A DNA stretch of 64,000 nucleotides from Paraburkholderia lycopersici (GCF_900096975.1 NZ_FMYQ01000002.1:1-64000), one strand, 5' to 3'; shown: positions 28,147-37,530, counted from the first letter of the stretch. Notes: a model not told the origin generated them from the letters alone. Translations and numbers: made by a program.

Positions 28147-29868
28147 TCAGTCCGCTGCGATATGCGGCTGTAGCGCCTTGAGCCAGCACGCCACCACGAC
28201 CGCCCCGCCATCGGGCGTGCCGATGGCGCGCGCGCCCAGGTAGCTTGCCCTCCCCGCCCGCGGCGTCATGCGCGCCGTATCCTGCGCGCCGGATTCCGCT
28301 GCGCGCACCGCGTCCGCCCATGCCTCGGTAACGGAGCGCGCCGACTGCAGGCCGTGTTCCAGCGCCTCGACGGCGGGCACGAGCGCGTCCAGCATCGTGC
28401 GGTCGCCCGGCTTCGCGCCGCCAAGTTCGCCGATCGCCTCGGCTGCGCAGCGCATCGCGTCCACCCAATCGCGGGCGTTGGGCTGGGCGCGCCCGGCCAG
28501 CCTGCGAGAGGCGCGCAGCAGCGCCGTCGCGTAGAACGGCCCCGAGCTGCCCGCTATCGCGCGGCGCAACGCGGCGCCGGTTGCGGCAAGCGCGCCGTCC
28601 GGCGTGCCGAGCGCGCTCGCGGGCAGGGTCAGCAAGGCCTGCGCCGCGCGCTTCATGCTGGCCCCGAGATCGCCGTCGCCAGCGCGGGCATCGAGGTCGG
28701 TGAAGCGCGCCTCGTTCTCGATGAGCGCGTGCGCAACGGCATGAAGCGCCGGCTCGAGCCGGCGCGCCCACGGCCCGTTGCCCGCGTCCGCACGCGCCGC
28801 CGCCGGTTGCGCGCGCGAGTCGGAGGACACGTGCGCCGGCTCCACGCGGATCTCGCGATTGAGCGTCCCGACACCGGGCCACGCGCACGCTTCGGTATCG
28901 GCGTCGAGCAGCGCGAGCCTTGCATCGTCGAGCCGCAGAACGGAGATCGAGCAGCCCGGCATGTTGAGCGCCGAGAGGAACGTGCCCGCCCACGCGCGCT
29001 CCACGACGACGCCCCGGCGCGAGAGGCCCTCGAATGCGTCGCGCATGACGATCGACAGTTCCATTGCGGGCGTCGCGCCAAGCCCGTTCACGAGCAGGGC
29101 CACGCGCTCGCCGCTTTTCAACTTCAGTTCCCCGGCGATATTGGCGAGCAGCGTTTCCGCGAGATCGCCGGCGGCCATCGGAATCGTGCGCTCGACGCCC
29201 TTTTCGCCGTGTATGCCCATGCCTAGCTCGATCTCGTCGTCGGCGAGGCGAAAACCGGCCTGTTGCGCGCCGGGCAATGTGCAACCGTCGAGCGCCACGC
29301 CCATTGTGCCGAGGTTCCGGGCCGCATCGCGCGCGATCGCCGCGACCTGCGCCAACGCGTCGCCGCGCGCGGCGGCGGCGCCCGCGATCTTGTGCACCAG
29401 CACGGTTCCCGCAATGCCGCGCCGCTGGCCGCGCTCCGTGCGAGCGCGCAGCGACACGTCGTCAGCCACGACGACGATTTCGACGGGAATGCCTTCGGCT
29501 CTCGCCAGTTCGGCTGCGAGACCGAAGTTGAGCCGGTCGCCCGTGTAGTTCTTCACGACGAGCAACGCGCCGTTCGGCCCCGCGGTCGCGCGAATCGCGG
29601 CGAGCACCGCGTCGGTAGAGGGCGACGTGAAGACCTCGCCGCACACGGCGGCGCTGAGCATGCCGCGCCCGACATAACCGCCGTGAGCGGGCTCGTGACC
29701 GCTGCCGCCGCCCGAAATCACCGCGACGGGACGCGCCGGCGGATGCGCCAGCGCCTTGCGGACCAGCACGTTTTCGTCGCCGAGCACGGCGACATGCGGG
29801 GCAGTCCGCGCGATCCCTTCGAGCATTTCGCGGACGACACGCGACGGATCGTTAACGAGTTTCTTCAT
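28147..29868 (-). CDS. Dihydroxyacetone kinase, single-chain DhaK-DhaL
   Basis: 573 residues from the ATG at 29868 with GAGGGAG upstream. The N-terminal DhaK domain has the GGGSGHEPAHGGYVG loop and the substrate-binding His near residue 219 (GMGIHGEKGVER). The C-terminal DhaL domain starts near 375, with DARAGDGDLGASM and KPGDRTMLDAL as the ATP/Mg sites. The chain therefore uses ATP directly and does not need the PTS. It phosphorylates dihydroxyacetone or related short ketoses. The linker between the domains is rich in Ala. No glycerol dehydrogenase or transporter gene is adjacent. Confidence 0.93.
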   Translation of the reverse strand: MKKLVNDPSRVVREMLEGIARTAPHVAVLGDENVLVRKALAHPPARPVAVISGGGSGHEPAHGGYVGRGMLSAAVCGEVFTSPSTDAVLAAIRATAGPNGALLVVKNYTGDRLNFGLAAELARAEGIPVEIVVVADDVSLRARTERGQRRGIAGTVLVHKIAGAAAARGDALAQVAAIARDAARNLGTMGVALDGCTLPGAQQAGFRLADDEIELGMGIHGEKGVERTIPMAAGDLAETLLANIAGELKLKSGERVALLVNGLGATPAMELSIVMRDAFEGLSRRGVVVERAWAGTFLSALNMPGCSISVLRLDDARLALLDADTEACAWPGVGTLNREIRVEPAHVSSDSRAQPAAARADAGNGPWARRLEPALHAVAHALIENEARFTDLDARAGDGDLGASMKRAAQALLTLPASALGTPDGALAATGAALRRAIAGSSGPFYATALLRASRRLAGRAQPNARDWVDAMRCAAEAIGELGGAKPGDRTMLDALVPAVEALEHGLQSARSVTEAWADAVRAAESGAQDTARMTPRAGRASYLGARAIGTPDGGAVVVACWLKALQPHIAAD

Positions 29869-30227
29869 GGCTCCCTCGAAAGAGTGACAGAGGCAGTGGT
29901 TGCGCATTTTGGGCGAGATCGTCTATTGAAGCACGGGCATGAACGCCCTGCAGATTCATGTTCCCGCGAACGTGAAACCTGGAGCGGTGCGCCCTTGTTC
30001 ATCGAGGTCAGGCATGGAGTGGCGACGTGCCCCTCTTCATCCGATACATCCGCTGGGTAAGGCCTGCGTTTTTTTCATCCCGCCAGGTTACAGGTCTCGC
30101 CGCGAGTACCTGGCGCCTTCTAACCTTCCCAGGGAAAGTCAAAGACTGGTAAATGGAGCCAGTGCGCGTTGATCGATACCGATCTTTAAAACTTATCCGA
30201 TTGTTTTTTTAAGGCGCGCGAAGAACG
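29869..30227. other. Intergenic junction into the AT-richer accessory stretch
   Basis: About 360 bases between the divergent kinase gene and the vgrG remnant. Composition falls from GC-rich to AT-richer sequence, with a run of seven T at 30203-30209 and a TAA at 30210-30212 closing the frame just before the vgrG tail. I see no transposase fragment, direct repeat or tRNA end, so the mechanism that removed the 5' part of vgrG is not visible. Confidence 0.5.
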
Positions 30228-31096
30228 ATGAATGTATTCAGGTCGAGCTTTGCTTGTCCTTTCGGTGTAGCAGTGCAAACCCGCTCCATCAAGCAGCAGA
30301 CCGCCGACCTTCGCGGCACGGCAAAGAGCGCCCCCAATGACTTCCCGGAGTTTGCCAGTCCGCTTATTGCGCTTTCCAGTCCTGCGGGTATCGGAACTTC
30401 CACGGCGGGCAGCACGCATATCCAGAGCGACGAGGACACCGCCATCACGACCGGGCGCAGCATTGGCTTTGCGGTGGGCAAGTCGTTTCACGCCGCAGTG
30501 CTCGAAAGGATTTCGCTGTTCGTGCGCAAGGCGGGAATGATGCTCGTCGCCGCGTCAGGAAAAATCTGTATCGAGGCCCAGGGAGACGGCATCGACGTGA
30601 CCGCGAAGAAAGAGTTCATATCGCGAGCGAGGACGGCTGGATCAATCTGACCGCCATGAAGGGCATACGCCTGAATGGTGCGGGAACGACCGTGGAACTG
30701 AGCGTCGCCGGGTTGCTTGGCGCTACGAACGGGTTGTTCCTCGTCCACGCTGACGACCACAAGACCGACGGACCGCAATCCACGCCCCCTGCGTTCCCGC
30801 CGAAGGCTTACACCGACAGGTCGTCACTGTCGCATCTATATCACGACGGCGAACCGGTTCAGGGCGCGAAGTTCGACATTCATTACGACGATGGCAAACG
30901 CTACAGCGGCACGCTTGACAGCGCGGGTCATGCCGATCTGAGCGACGCACCTCTCGGTGCGGGCCGGATGAAGATCGGGTCGGATTCGCGCCCATTGCAG
31001 GTCAAGGCCAATGACCCCAATCCCGACTACAAGTCGCGCTGGGGAGAAAGCGATTTCAGTGCATCCGCAAACAAGCAGAACAATGGTGGCGTATGA
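30228..31096 (+). pseudogene. vgrG C-terminal remnant, truncated and frameshifted
   Basis: Only the tail of a type VI spike protein remains. Sequence like the VgrG DUF2345 needle region starts near 30288 and contains LSSPAGIGTSTAGSTHI and LFVRKAGMMLVAASGKI. At 30614-30620 the frame breaks: reading shifts from frame 3 (which stops at 30650) to frame 2, where DGWINLTAMKGIRLNG continues the same domain. Adding one base in GAGTTCATATC restores it. A transthyretin-like extension follows (YHDGEPVQGAKFDIHY), of the kind VgrG proteins use to carry effectors. The gp27/gp5 part (about 500 residues) is absent upstream. The last codon overlaps the effector gene as ATGA, the usual vgrG-effector coupling. 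Confidence 0.82.
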
Positions 31097-32760
31097 GTGA
31101 TATGACGGTGAGCAACCCCGCAGAAAATCGCATTGGGGCAATCGAGACGGGAAAACGGATATGGGCCAATGCCGCCGCTGCGGCCGATTGGATCGGCGGC
31201 GCGTTGAAGGGGGAATTCGGCCAGCAGCAGACCACTGGCCAGATTGTCTTCGATGCAACGATCAGCATGTTTCCGGTCCTGGGCGAAGGTACGGCGGCAC
31301 GCGATACCGTCGCGATCATCATGCATATGGCCGACAAACGGGAGGCGATGGAGGACCGTTGGGCATGGATCAAGCTGGTACTCTGCCCGATTGCCGTTGT
31401 CCCGATCTTTGGCGGAATCCTGAAGGGTATCGGAAAGCTGGTCATCCGCGCCCTTGAGAAGTCTGAAGACCTGGCGAAGCTGGCCGAAGAGGTCGTCCGG
31501 TTCGTGAACCGCATGTGCCACGGTAACGCCTATGAATGGCTGCGCAAGCTGGATTTCACAAAATACGAAGTAAAGGTCGTCGGCGGGCTGACGGAAGCGC
31601 TGGACCGCTTCTCGGGGGCCTGCCGGTATATCGTGCGCAACATGGGGAACGCGCTACCTTCGCATGTCGTCACGTATCTGTCGGGCTTGCCTGCGAAACT
31701 CCAGCCGATCCGTAACGCGGCAAACCGGATGGTTCCGCAGGCGCTGCGCGACCTGAACGACTGCCTTGCCCGCGTGCGCGCACATATGGTTGAGGGCACC
31801 TGGGCGGATATATCGGTCGGGTCCGGCAAGGTGACGACGCGTGAGGGCGAAGGGCAGATGGTGGCGGCTGCTCGCGACGCCGGAAAGGAGGCACATCCAG
31901 CCGCGAAGCTCGCGGATTATAGCCATGTCGAGGGGTGGCCGGATTTAAGGAGAGGCAGCCACATTGCACAGGATGAGAATACTGGTGCAAAAAGCTATAC
32001 CGTTATCAAATCGTTCAGCGACCAGGCACCGATTGAGGCCGTGACGCTTGCGCCGGGCAAGTACAACCTGGCGCGCGTGCTGGATAACACGAGGCGCACG
32101 ACGAAATCACGCTACAAGCTGAAAGGGACGATCTCGACGCGTACCAAGCGTTCCCCTAACTGGCTACCGCGCATGGCGAAGAACGGGCGCGAGTGGCGCG
32201 AGAAGTGGGCCGTCAAGATGGATTGGAATCATAACGGCGCGTATATCCACCTGGATCATATTCCGACCCGCACTGAGCTTATGGCAATGGGCGTGGCGGA
32301 TATTCCAGCAGACTGGAACGGGTTGCGCATCTGGAAGGGGATGGTATCGAGCCAGTACGACAAAGAACTGGGCCGATGGCTTGAAGGCGGCGAGACCCAA
32401 TACATCATCGATTTCAGCCATCCCTATAACAAGGTGCTGGAGGACTACGTCAAGAAGCTGATCGCGATGCCAACCAACTGGAAGGATGTGACTTTTTGCC
32501 GGTTGACCGGGTGGCAGTCCGCCCGCTGGACAAGGATGAAATCCTGCCGAAGGTCGTCCCGCAGGGCTATACGAACCGTGCGCCTGCGGTTGCTGGTCGC
32601 GCATTGCCCAGCCATGACAGCGCTCAGGCGCAAAAGTGAGGAATACCGGTATGTCAGACTTTATTTATGTCGCGGGAAAAAACGACGATTCGGCGCGCGA
32701 CCGCGCGTTCTACCTGCTCAGGAAGTACACGAGCGCCACACTGTTACGACACGCGATTGA
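31093..32760 (+). CDS. Type VI effector-like polymorphic toxin, 3' end out of frame
   Basis: Reads 555 residues, but the last 88 or so are Arg-rich and lie over the next gene. After Phe 468 a run of five T (32493-32497) appears one base short. With six T the frame gives LPVDRVAVRPLDKDEILPKV and ends at TGA 32637-32639, 11 bases before the next ATG; that would be 515 residues. The N-terminal 130 residues have a hydrophobic segment (about 93-118) and resemble the N-termini of VgrG-linked toxins. The toxic domain should lie in the last 200 residues (KMDWNHNGAYIHLDHIP onward), but I cannot name it. It is coupled to the vgrG remnant and followed by a probable immunity gene. Confidence 0.7.
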   Translation: MSDMTVSNPAENRIGAIETGKRIWANAAAAADWIGGALKGEFGQQQTTGQIVFDATISMFPVLGEGTAARDTVAIIMHMADKREAMEDRWAWIKLVLCPIAVVPIFGGILKGIGKLVIRALEKSEDLAKLAEEVVRFVNRMCHGNAYEWLRKLDFTKYEVKVVGGLTEALDRFSGACRYIVRNMGNALPSHVVTYLSGLPAKLQPIRNAANRMVPQALRDLNDCLARVRAHMVEGTWADISVGSGKVTTREGEGQMVAAARDAGKEAHPAAKLADYSHVEGWPDLRRGSHIAQDENTGAKSYTVIKSFSDQAPIEAVTLAPGKYNLARVLDNTRRTTKSRYKLKGTISTRTKRSPNWLPRMAKNGREWREKWAVKMDWNHNGAYIHLDHIPTRTELMAMGVADIPADWNGLRIWKGMVSSQYDKELGRWLEGGETQYIIDFSHPYNKVLEDYVKKLIAMPTNWKDVTFCRLTGWQSARWTRMKSCRRSSRRAIRTVRLRLLVAHCPAMTALRRKSEEYRYVRLYLCRGKKRRFGARPRVLPAQEVHERHTVTTRD

Positions 32761-33718
32761 CTTGTACCGCGAATTCCTGCGCGACTTCGAGAGGGAAATC
32801 AAGCGGCCTGAAGTCGAAATCGACTATAGCGATGATCTTGTGGAGTTTATGCGTTTCCTTCAACCGATGGAGTATGCCGAACCGTTATTGACGAACCCTG
32901 CGCGGCGCGCGGAAGCATTCGGCATGCTGCGCGAAGGCGTCAAGTTCAGCAGCTACATCTGGGGTCGAAAGTATGAGGAGCTTGGCGCGGCTGATCCATC
33001 AGACCTGTTCTACAAACTTGGATATCGGGAAGACAAGACGCAATCAATTGGTATATTTGGAAAAGCGTCGTTGGCTAGTTCGCTAATATCGTTGATGCTC
33101 ACAACGATTAATAAGGAATCGGTTCTGTATTTAAACGATGAACCTGACTCCCGTTCTGTAATGCGCTGGACCTACGAAAGCATTTTCTTTGACGATCTGC
33201 CCTTCAACCGGATTCCGCCCATCCGCTTTCCCACGCATCTTCCTACCTGCCCGCCGCGTAACGAAGACAATATGGACGAGGTATGGAGCGGCCGCGAGAT
33301 TCCCGTGACGGGCATCTGGGAACCGTGGGCGATTGATCCGAAGATCGGTGTTCGTTGCCCCAACTACTATCTCGCGGGCGACATCGCGAGCCAGTATCAG
33401 ATCGAAGGCACCGATACGCTGGAGGATGTTCGCTGGCGGTTGATCTGGAAGGACTTGCGCTACCCGAGCGGTCAGACTCCAGTCGAGGAGGATGACTACT
33501 TCGCGCCGGCCCCGTCCGCCAACCTTAACGCACCGGTCGTGCGTCAGGCACGTCCAGGCGAAGTGTGTCCCGAAAGTGGCGAATGGTACGCGCCGCACCT
33601 GAACAACAGGACGTTCAGGATGAGCACAGGCGAAATCATGCCCGGACCGGAGTTTGCGTCTACGGGAGCCGTAATCTGGTATCTCAAACCGCGCCCGGAT
33701 AGCGGTAGCACACTTTAA
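32651..33718 (+). CDS. Probable immunity protein (Imm71/72-like)
   Basis: 355 residues from the ATG at 32651, with GAGG 11 bases upstream. No signal peptide or membrane helix. The chain has a helical N-terminal half (FYLLRKYTSATLLRHAIDLYREFLRD) and a C-terminal module with GEVCPESGEWYAP and STGEIMPGPEFASTGAVIWYL. That module (Cys-Pro-x-Ser-Gly, then a Gly-Glu-x-x-Pro turn and a closing Trp) recurs in Burkholderia proteins paired with T6SS toxins. The gene begins 11 bases after the restored effector stop, the standard effector-immunity order. The frame is fully open, so immunity looks intact while the toxin does not. The family name is from memory of motif and length. Confidence 0.68.
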   Translation: MSDFIYVAGKNDDSARDRAFYLLRKYTSATLLRHAIDLYREFLRDFEREIKRPEVEIDYSDDLVEFMRFLQPMEYAEPLLTNPARRAEAFGMLREGVKFSSYIWGRKYEELGAADPSDLFYKLGYREDKTQSIGIFGKASLASSLISLMLTTINKESVLYLNDEPDSRSVMRWTYESIFFDDLPFNRIPPIRFPTHLPTCPPRNEDNMDEVWSGREIPVTGIWEPWAIDPKIGVRCPNYYLAGDIASQYQIEGTDTLEDVRWRLIWKDLRYPSGQTPVEEDDYFAPAPSANLNAPVVRQARPGEVCPESGEWYAPHLNNRTFRMSTGEIMPGPEFASTGAVIWYLKPRPDSGSTL

Positions 33719-34411
33719 CGTTGGTAACTGCCACGTTTGGGTGGAGCGCTCAAAGTACCGAATTTTCGATATTCTGATTTTTTCACCCAAATCCTTGCCG
33801 CAATAGTTGGGGTAGCATCGCGACCATTGTGATATGGAGTTAGCAAAATACGGAAACAGTTATATCCATGATCTCATCTACGGCGGGCATATCGAACGAA
33901 GATCGAATAATGTCGAGAGAAGCGGAATCCGGTTTTCAAAAAGATTGGATTTTTGTCATCGGTTGGACTTCGTGGAGCGGCTGAAGCAGAAGGATAAAAT
34001 CTTATCAGCCGCAGATAATGACAATGCTTTCTATCGCGACAATCAGCGTGTGACAGTTCGACGACTTCGCGATTTCGTGGACGGCTGGAATCCGGCTGTC
34101 AAAGACGAATGGCGCGTCAGTCGTATTCTCCGATATCGATCTCCAGCAGGCTAGCGCACCTTCCAGGTAAAAACACCAATTAAACAGGCACATCAAACCG
34201 GTTATTCGGGCAGTAGCGTCGATTGCAGTTCTGTCCCTGCTTTCGCTGTCCTCACGCCCAGAACGCCATGGTCCATCTGCCCGCCCCCGCGCTGACGCCA
34301 GTGCCTTCACAAGTAACCTGCCCACTCATGCGGAGCGACGTTGCGCCAGTGACGACGTGCCCGAAAGCGTTGCGCCGCAATGAACGTAGCTGAAACACCT
34401 GGACCCATCGC
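33719..34411. other. AT-rich intergenic stretch with possible gene debris
   Basis: Nearly 700 bases between the immunity gene and the GGDEF gene. It is more AT-rich than the flanks. The only open frame worth naming is at 33834-34154, listed separately. The last 200 bases (34200-34411) show no conserved product on either strand. Confidence 0.5.
33834..34154 (+). CDS. Hypothetical protein (doubtful)
   Basis: 106 codons from an ATG, hydrophilic and rich in Arg, Asp and Asn, with no signal peptide, no membrane segment and no motif I know. There is no good ribosome site (only GGAG inside the start region). Near its end another frame gives more natural-looking sequence (ASVVFSDIDLQQ), which hints at a decayed gene. 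It may be a fragment of a second immunity or effector gene of the same island. Confidence 0.3.
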   Translation: MELAKYGNSYIHDLIYGGHIERRSNNVERSGIRFSKRLDFCHRLDFVERLKQKDKILSAADNDNAFYRDNQRVTVRRLRDFVDGWNPAVKDEWRVSRILRYRSPAG

Positions 34412-36049
34412 GTGCGGACCCCGTCGCGCGCCCGGCAACGCCAGGGCATCGCCCTGGCGGTTGCACTGATACTGTGCCTCGCAGCAGGCGCGATCCTCAG
34501 CGCGAACCTCTCCCGCGGCACGGCAGATTCGCGTCTCCGTAACGAACTGAACGTCACCTCGGAACTCGACGCGCTGCTCACGCTGCATATCGCCGCCAAC
34601 ACCGACTTCCTGAAAGGCGTGGGCACGGCAGGTTACGCCTCGCGCGCGTGGCCAATCAAACGGGCCGCGGCCGTTGCCGGCATCTACGACCGGCTCGAGC
34701 ACGACTTCACCGGCACGCCGCGCAACGAGCGCGCGGTCCGCGAGCTGCGGCAACTCAGCGCCGTGTGGCCCGAGGAACTCGACGCCGCCGCGCGCAATAT
34801 CGCGCTGGCCGACGCCGGCGCGAAGCTCGAGCCCGGCCTTCTGCAGCGCGCGAACGAAACGCTCAGCTCCATCATGTCGCATCTCACCGAACTGCGGACC
34901 GTGCAGCGCGAGCGGATCAGGATCATGCAGTTCGGCGCCCAGGCCCAGCTCGCCCGCCAGAAGATCTCGCTCATCGGTACGGCGACGGCCGGCGCGCTGC
35001 TGTTCCTCTTCACGCTGTTCACGAGCCATCGAGCGGCATCCGGTGGCGATGCTCATCTTCGACGTCAGGCCAGGGACCATTTGCGCATTCGCGGCCGGGC
35101 CCTGGAGGCTTCGCGCAACGCCGTGATCATTTCGAAAAACGCCGATGGCGGGAACGTCGTCACTTATGCGAACGGCGCGTTCGAGCGCATCACGGGGCGA
35201 ACGGTGGCGGAAGCCAACGGTGCCGAGCTTTGGAAGATCCTCGATTGCGAAGCATCGGGTCCCCACGCCGATATCATTCGGAGTGCAATTCAATCCGGTA
35301 GGAAGGTTTCAGAACTGCTCAAGTGCTACAAACCGGATGGATCGTCCTATTGGGCCGAACCGCATATCGCGCCGGTTCTCGACGAGTGCAATCGTCCGAC
35401 GCATTGCGTCACCGTGTTCAACGACGTTTCCGAGCGCATTCGCTATCAGGAACAATTGCGCATGCAGGCCAACGAAGACTCGCTTACGCATCTTCCGAAC
35501 CGGCTCGGCCTCAAGGCGAGGCTGAACGAAATGGTCAGAACCGCGCTCGCGGAACAGCAAAAGCTCGCGCTGGTATTCATCGATCTCGACAACTTCAAGG
35601 AAGTCAACGACTCGCTCGGCCATACGGCGGGCGACGAAGTGCTGTGCGAAGCGGCACGCCGCCTCTCTGCGAATATCGCGCACGGCGAGATCGTGTCGCG
35701 CTATGCGGGCGACGAATTTGTCGCCGTACAGCACGGCCGGGGCGACGTGGAGAGTTTCGTCGGCGTCGCGGAAAAGATGAAGGAATCGCTCACGCATGGG
35801 CTCCTCATCGGCAACAAGGTGATCGTGCCGCATGCCTGCGTCGGCCTCGCGGTGTTTCCCGACCATTCCAGCTATCCTGATTCGCTTCTCAAGCATTCCG
35901 ACTCGGCCATGTATCGCGCCAAGTCGGTCGGACCCGGCACCATGCAGGTCTTCGAACCTGCTATCGCCACGCAGAATCTGGAGCGGGCGAGCCTCGCGCG
36001 GGCGCTGCGCGTTGCGGTGTCGTCGCGCGCGTTTTCCGTTGCCTGGTAG
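34412..36049 (+). CDS. PAS-GGDEF part of a broken GGDEF-EAL protein
   Basis: 545 residues from a GTG at 34412. One membrane helix at about 12-32, a periplasmic helical sensor region, a second helix at about 188-208, a PAS domain at about 235-345 (ISKNADGGNVVTYANGAFERITG) and a diguanylate cyclase domain whose signature reads AGDEF at 432-436. That is an accepted active-site variant; no RxxD inhibitory site is visible. The frame stops at a TAG (36047-36049) exactly where an EAL domain should begin, and EAL sequence continues in the same frame behind it. If expressed, the product would be a membrane-bound cyclase without its phosphodiesterase half. Confidence 0.75.
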   Translation: MRTPSRARQRQGIALAVALILCLAAGAILSANLSRGTADSRLRNELNVTSELDALLTLHIAANTDFLKGVGTAGYASRAWPIKRAAAVAGIYDRLEHDFTGTPRNERAVRELRQLSAVWPEELDAAARNIALADAGAKLEPGLLQRANETLSSIMSHLTELRTVQRERIRIMQFGAQAQLARQKISLIGTATAGALLFLFTLFTSHRAASGGDAHLRRQARDHLRIRGRALEASRNAVIISKNADGGNVVTYANGAFERITGRTVAEANGAELWKILDCEASGPHADIIRSAIQSGRKVSELLKCYKPDGSSYWAEPHIAPVLDECNRPTHCVTVFNDVSERIRYQEQLRMQANEDSLTHLPNRLGLKARLNEMVRTALAEQQKLALVFIDLDNFKEVNDSLGHTAGDEVLCEAARRLSANIAHGEIVSRYAGDEFVAVQHGRGDVESFVGVAEKMKESLTHGLLIGNKVIVPHACVGLAVFPDHSSYPDSLLKHSDSAMYRAKSVGPGTMQVFEPAIATQNLERASLARALRVAVSSRAFSVAW

Positions 36050-37051
36050 CCGCGAGTCAATCCGACGACGGGTGAAACGACAGGCTTCGAGGCACTCGTT
36101 CGCTAGCGCGACCCCGAACGCGGTCAGGTCAGCCCGGCGCGCTTCGTTCCGCTCGCCGAAGAAAACGGCTCGATCGTGCAAATCGGCGAGTTCGTGCTCG
36201 AGGAAGCGTGCCGCCAGGCACACGCATGGGCACGCCAGTATCCGGACATCGTCGTGTCCGTGAACGTGTCGCCCGTTCAGTTCGTGCGCTCGGATTTGAC
36301 CGCTACGGTGGCCGCTACGCTTGCGCGCACGGGCGTCAGTCCGCGCAACATCGAACTGGAGATCACCGAAGGCGTTCTCATGGCGCCCCGCTCGCTCGCC
36401 ACGCTGCGCGCCCTTCGCGAGATGGGCCTGTCGATTGCCATCGACGACTTCGGCTCGGGCTATTCGAGCCTTGCGTATATCCGCAGCTTCATGGCCGACC
36501 GGCTGAAGCTCGACATGTCGTTTGTGAACGGCATCGGCCATTCGCGCGCCGACGAGGTCATTGTGAAAGCCGTGCTGGCCCTCGGGCAAACGCCAGGCAT
36601 GCGCGTGGTCGCCGAAGGCGTGGAGACGCTGCGCCAACTCGAATTCCTGATCGAGAACGGCTGCAATGAGGCCCAGGGTTACTGGTTCGCGCGCCCTGTG
36701 GACGTAGCTGCGGCGCAGGCCTATCTGGAAGCGAGTCACGCGCCCGGCGTCCCCCAAAGCCAAGTTGCTCCAGAGGCTGACGAACCGCGTTTGCGGCAGC
36801 GTCCTCGCCGGCGCGATTCGCAGCGCGCTGCGTGCGCTGCCATCCGCTCGCCACACCGCTCGACGATACCGTCAACGCGCACCTCCGCCGAGCGGATCGC
36901 TTCCATCCGCAACTTGGCACGCGACGCCAGGTGTTATCAAACAATATCGAGCAAATGCATTCACAGGAATTACCCGAAACCGACACAAAATCCTCCACTC
37001 CTAAATTTCTTGAAGTCGCAATTCCCTCTACTACTATGGATAGGCAGTTAA
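36050..37051 (+). pseudogene. EAL domain remnant after two in-frame TAG codons
   Basis: Continues the GGDEF gene in the same frame. Between the stop at 36047-36049 and a second TAG at 36104-36106 lie 18 codons that include the FEALVR signature. The rest of the EAL domain follows (PARFVPLAEENGS, VSVNVSPVQF, ELEITEGVL, IDDFGSGYSSLAY, KLDMSFV, VVAEGVET, GYWFARPV) and ends near 36750. The TAGs stand where Gln and Trp would fit (CAG and TGG), each one transition away. The remaining 100 codons to 37051 are Arg/Ser-rich and run into AT-rich sequence, so the natural stop also seems lost. A product started downstream, such as GTG 36176, would lack the EAL motif and be inactive. Confidence 0.8.
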
Positions 37052-37203
37052 CATCCCTAAATTATTCTATTTCTCTGCTTTCACCTACCCTTTGAGGGCA
37101 GGTTTGCACAGTCGGTTATCGTGGCTTTCAGGATGTTCCATAACCGAAGAAGCCATCGATCATGGCGCCGTCAATCACCTTCTTGCCTCAAGGAGATCGG
37201 ATC

Positions 37204-37530
37204 ATGAAAAGCCAACTCGTCCTTTCTGTCATCGCTGCGCTTCTCGTCGGTTTCTCTTCTTCCGCGCTCGCGCAAGGCACATCCGGCGGGGATCAAAGCC
37301 AGGGGACAGGTCGCCAGCAGGTCATGCCAACCATGCCGCATCGCGACTGGCACGAGGGCCAGCAGGTGCCTTCGAAATACCGGCACTACAATTTCATCAT
37401 GAACGACTGGAAGTCTCATAACCTCGACGCCCCCAAGCGCGGCCAGCAATGGCTAGGCGTCAACGGCGACTACGTGCTCGTCAATAGAAGCAACTGGAAA
37501 ATCTCGAAAATCGTTTCGGGCACTGAGTAA
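37204..37530 (+). CDS. RcnB family periplasmic protein
   Basis: 108 residues; the ATG at 37204 has AAGGAG eight bases upstream. The signal peptide ends at about residue 23 (ALAQG). The mature part has the RcnB core: HRDWHEGQQVPSKYRHYNFIMNDW then GQQWLGVNGDYVLVN. Family members are small periplasmic proteins; E. coli RcnB affects nickel/cobalt homeostasis, while many Burkholderia copies have no known role. No nickel/cobalt exporter is next to it. Confidence 0.82.
   Translation: MKSQLVLSVIAALLVGFSSSALAQGTSGGDQSQGTGRQQVMPTMPHRDWHEGQQVPSKYRHYNFIMNDWKSHNLDAPKRGQQWLGVNGDYVLVNRSNWKISKIVSGTE

Noticed and set aside
29869-34411. Insertion sequence or attachment site bordering the vgrG remnant
   Set aside because: No transposase fragment, terminal inverted repeat, target duplication or tRNA end could be found by reading both sides.
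36765-37004. 79-codon frame after the EAL remnant
   Set aside because: Its start lies within the end of the EAL frame, it has no ribosome site, and its composition is Arg/Ser-rich.
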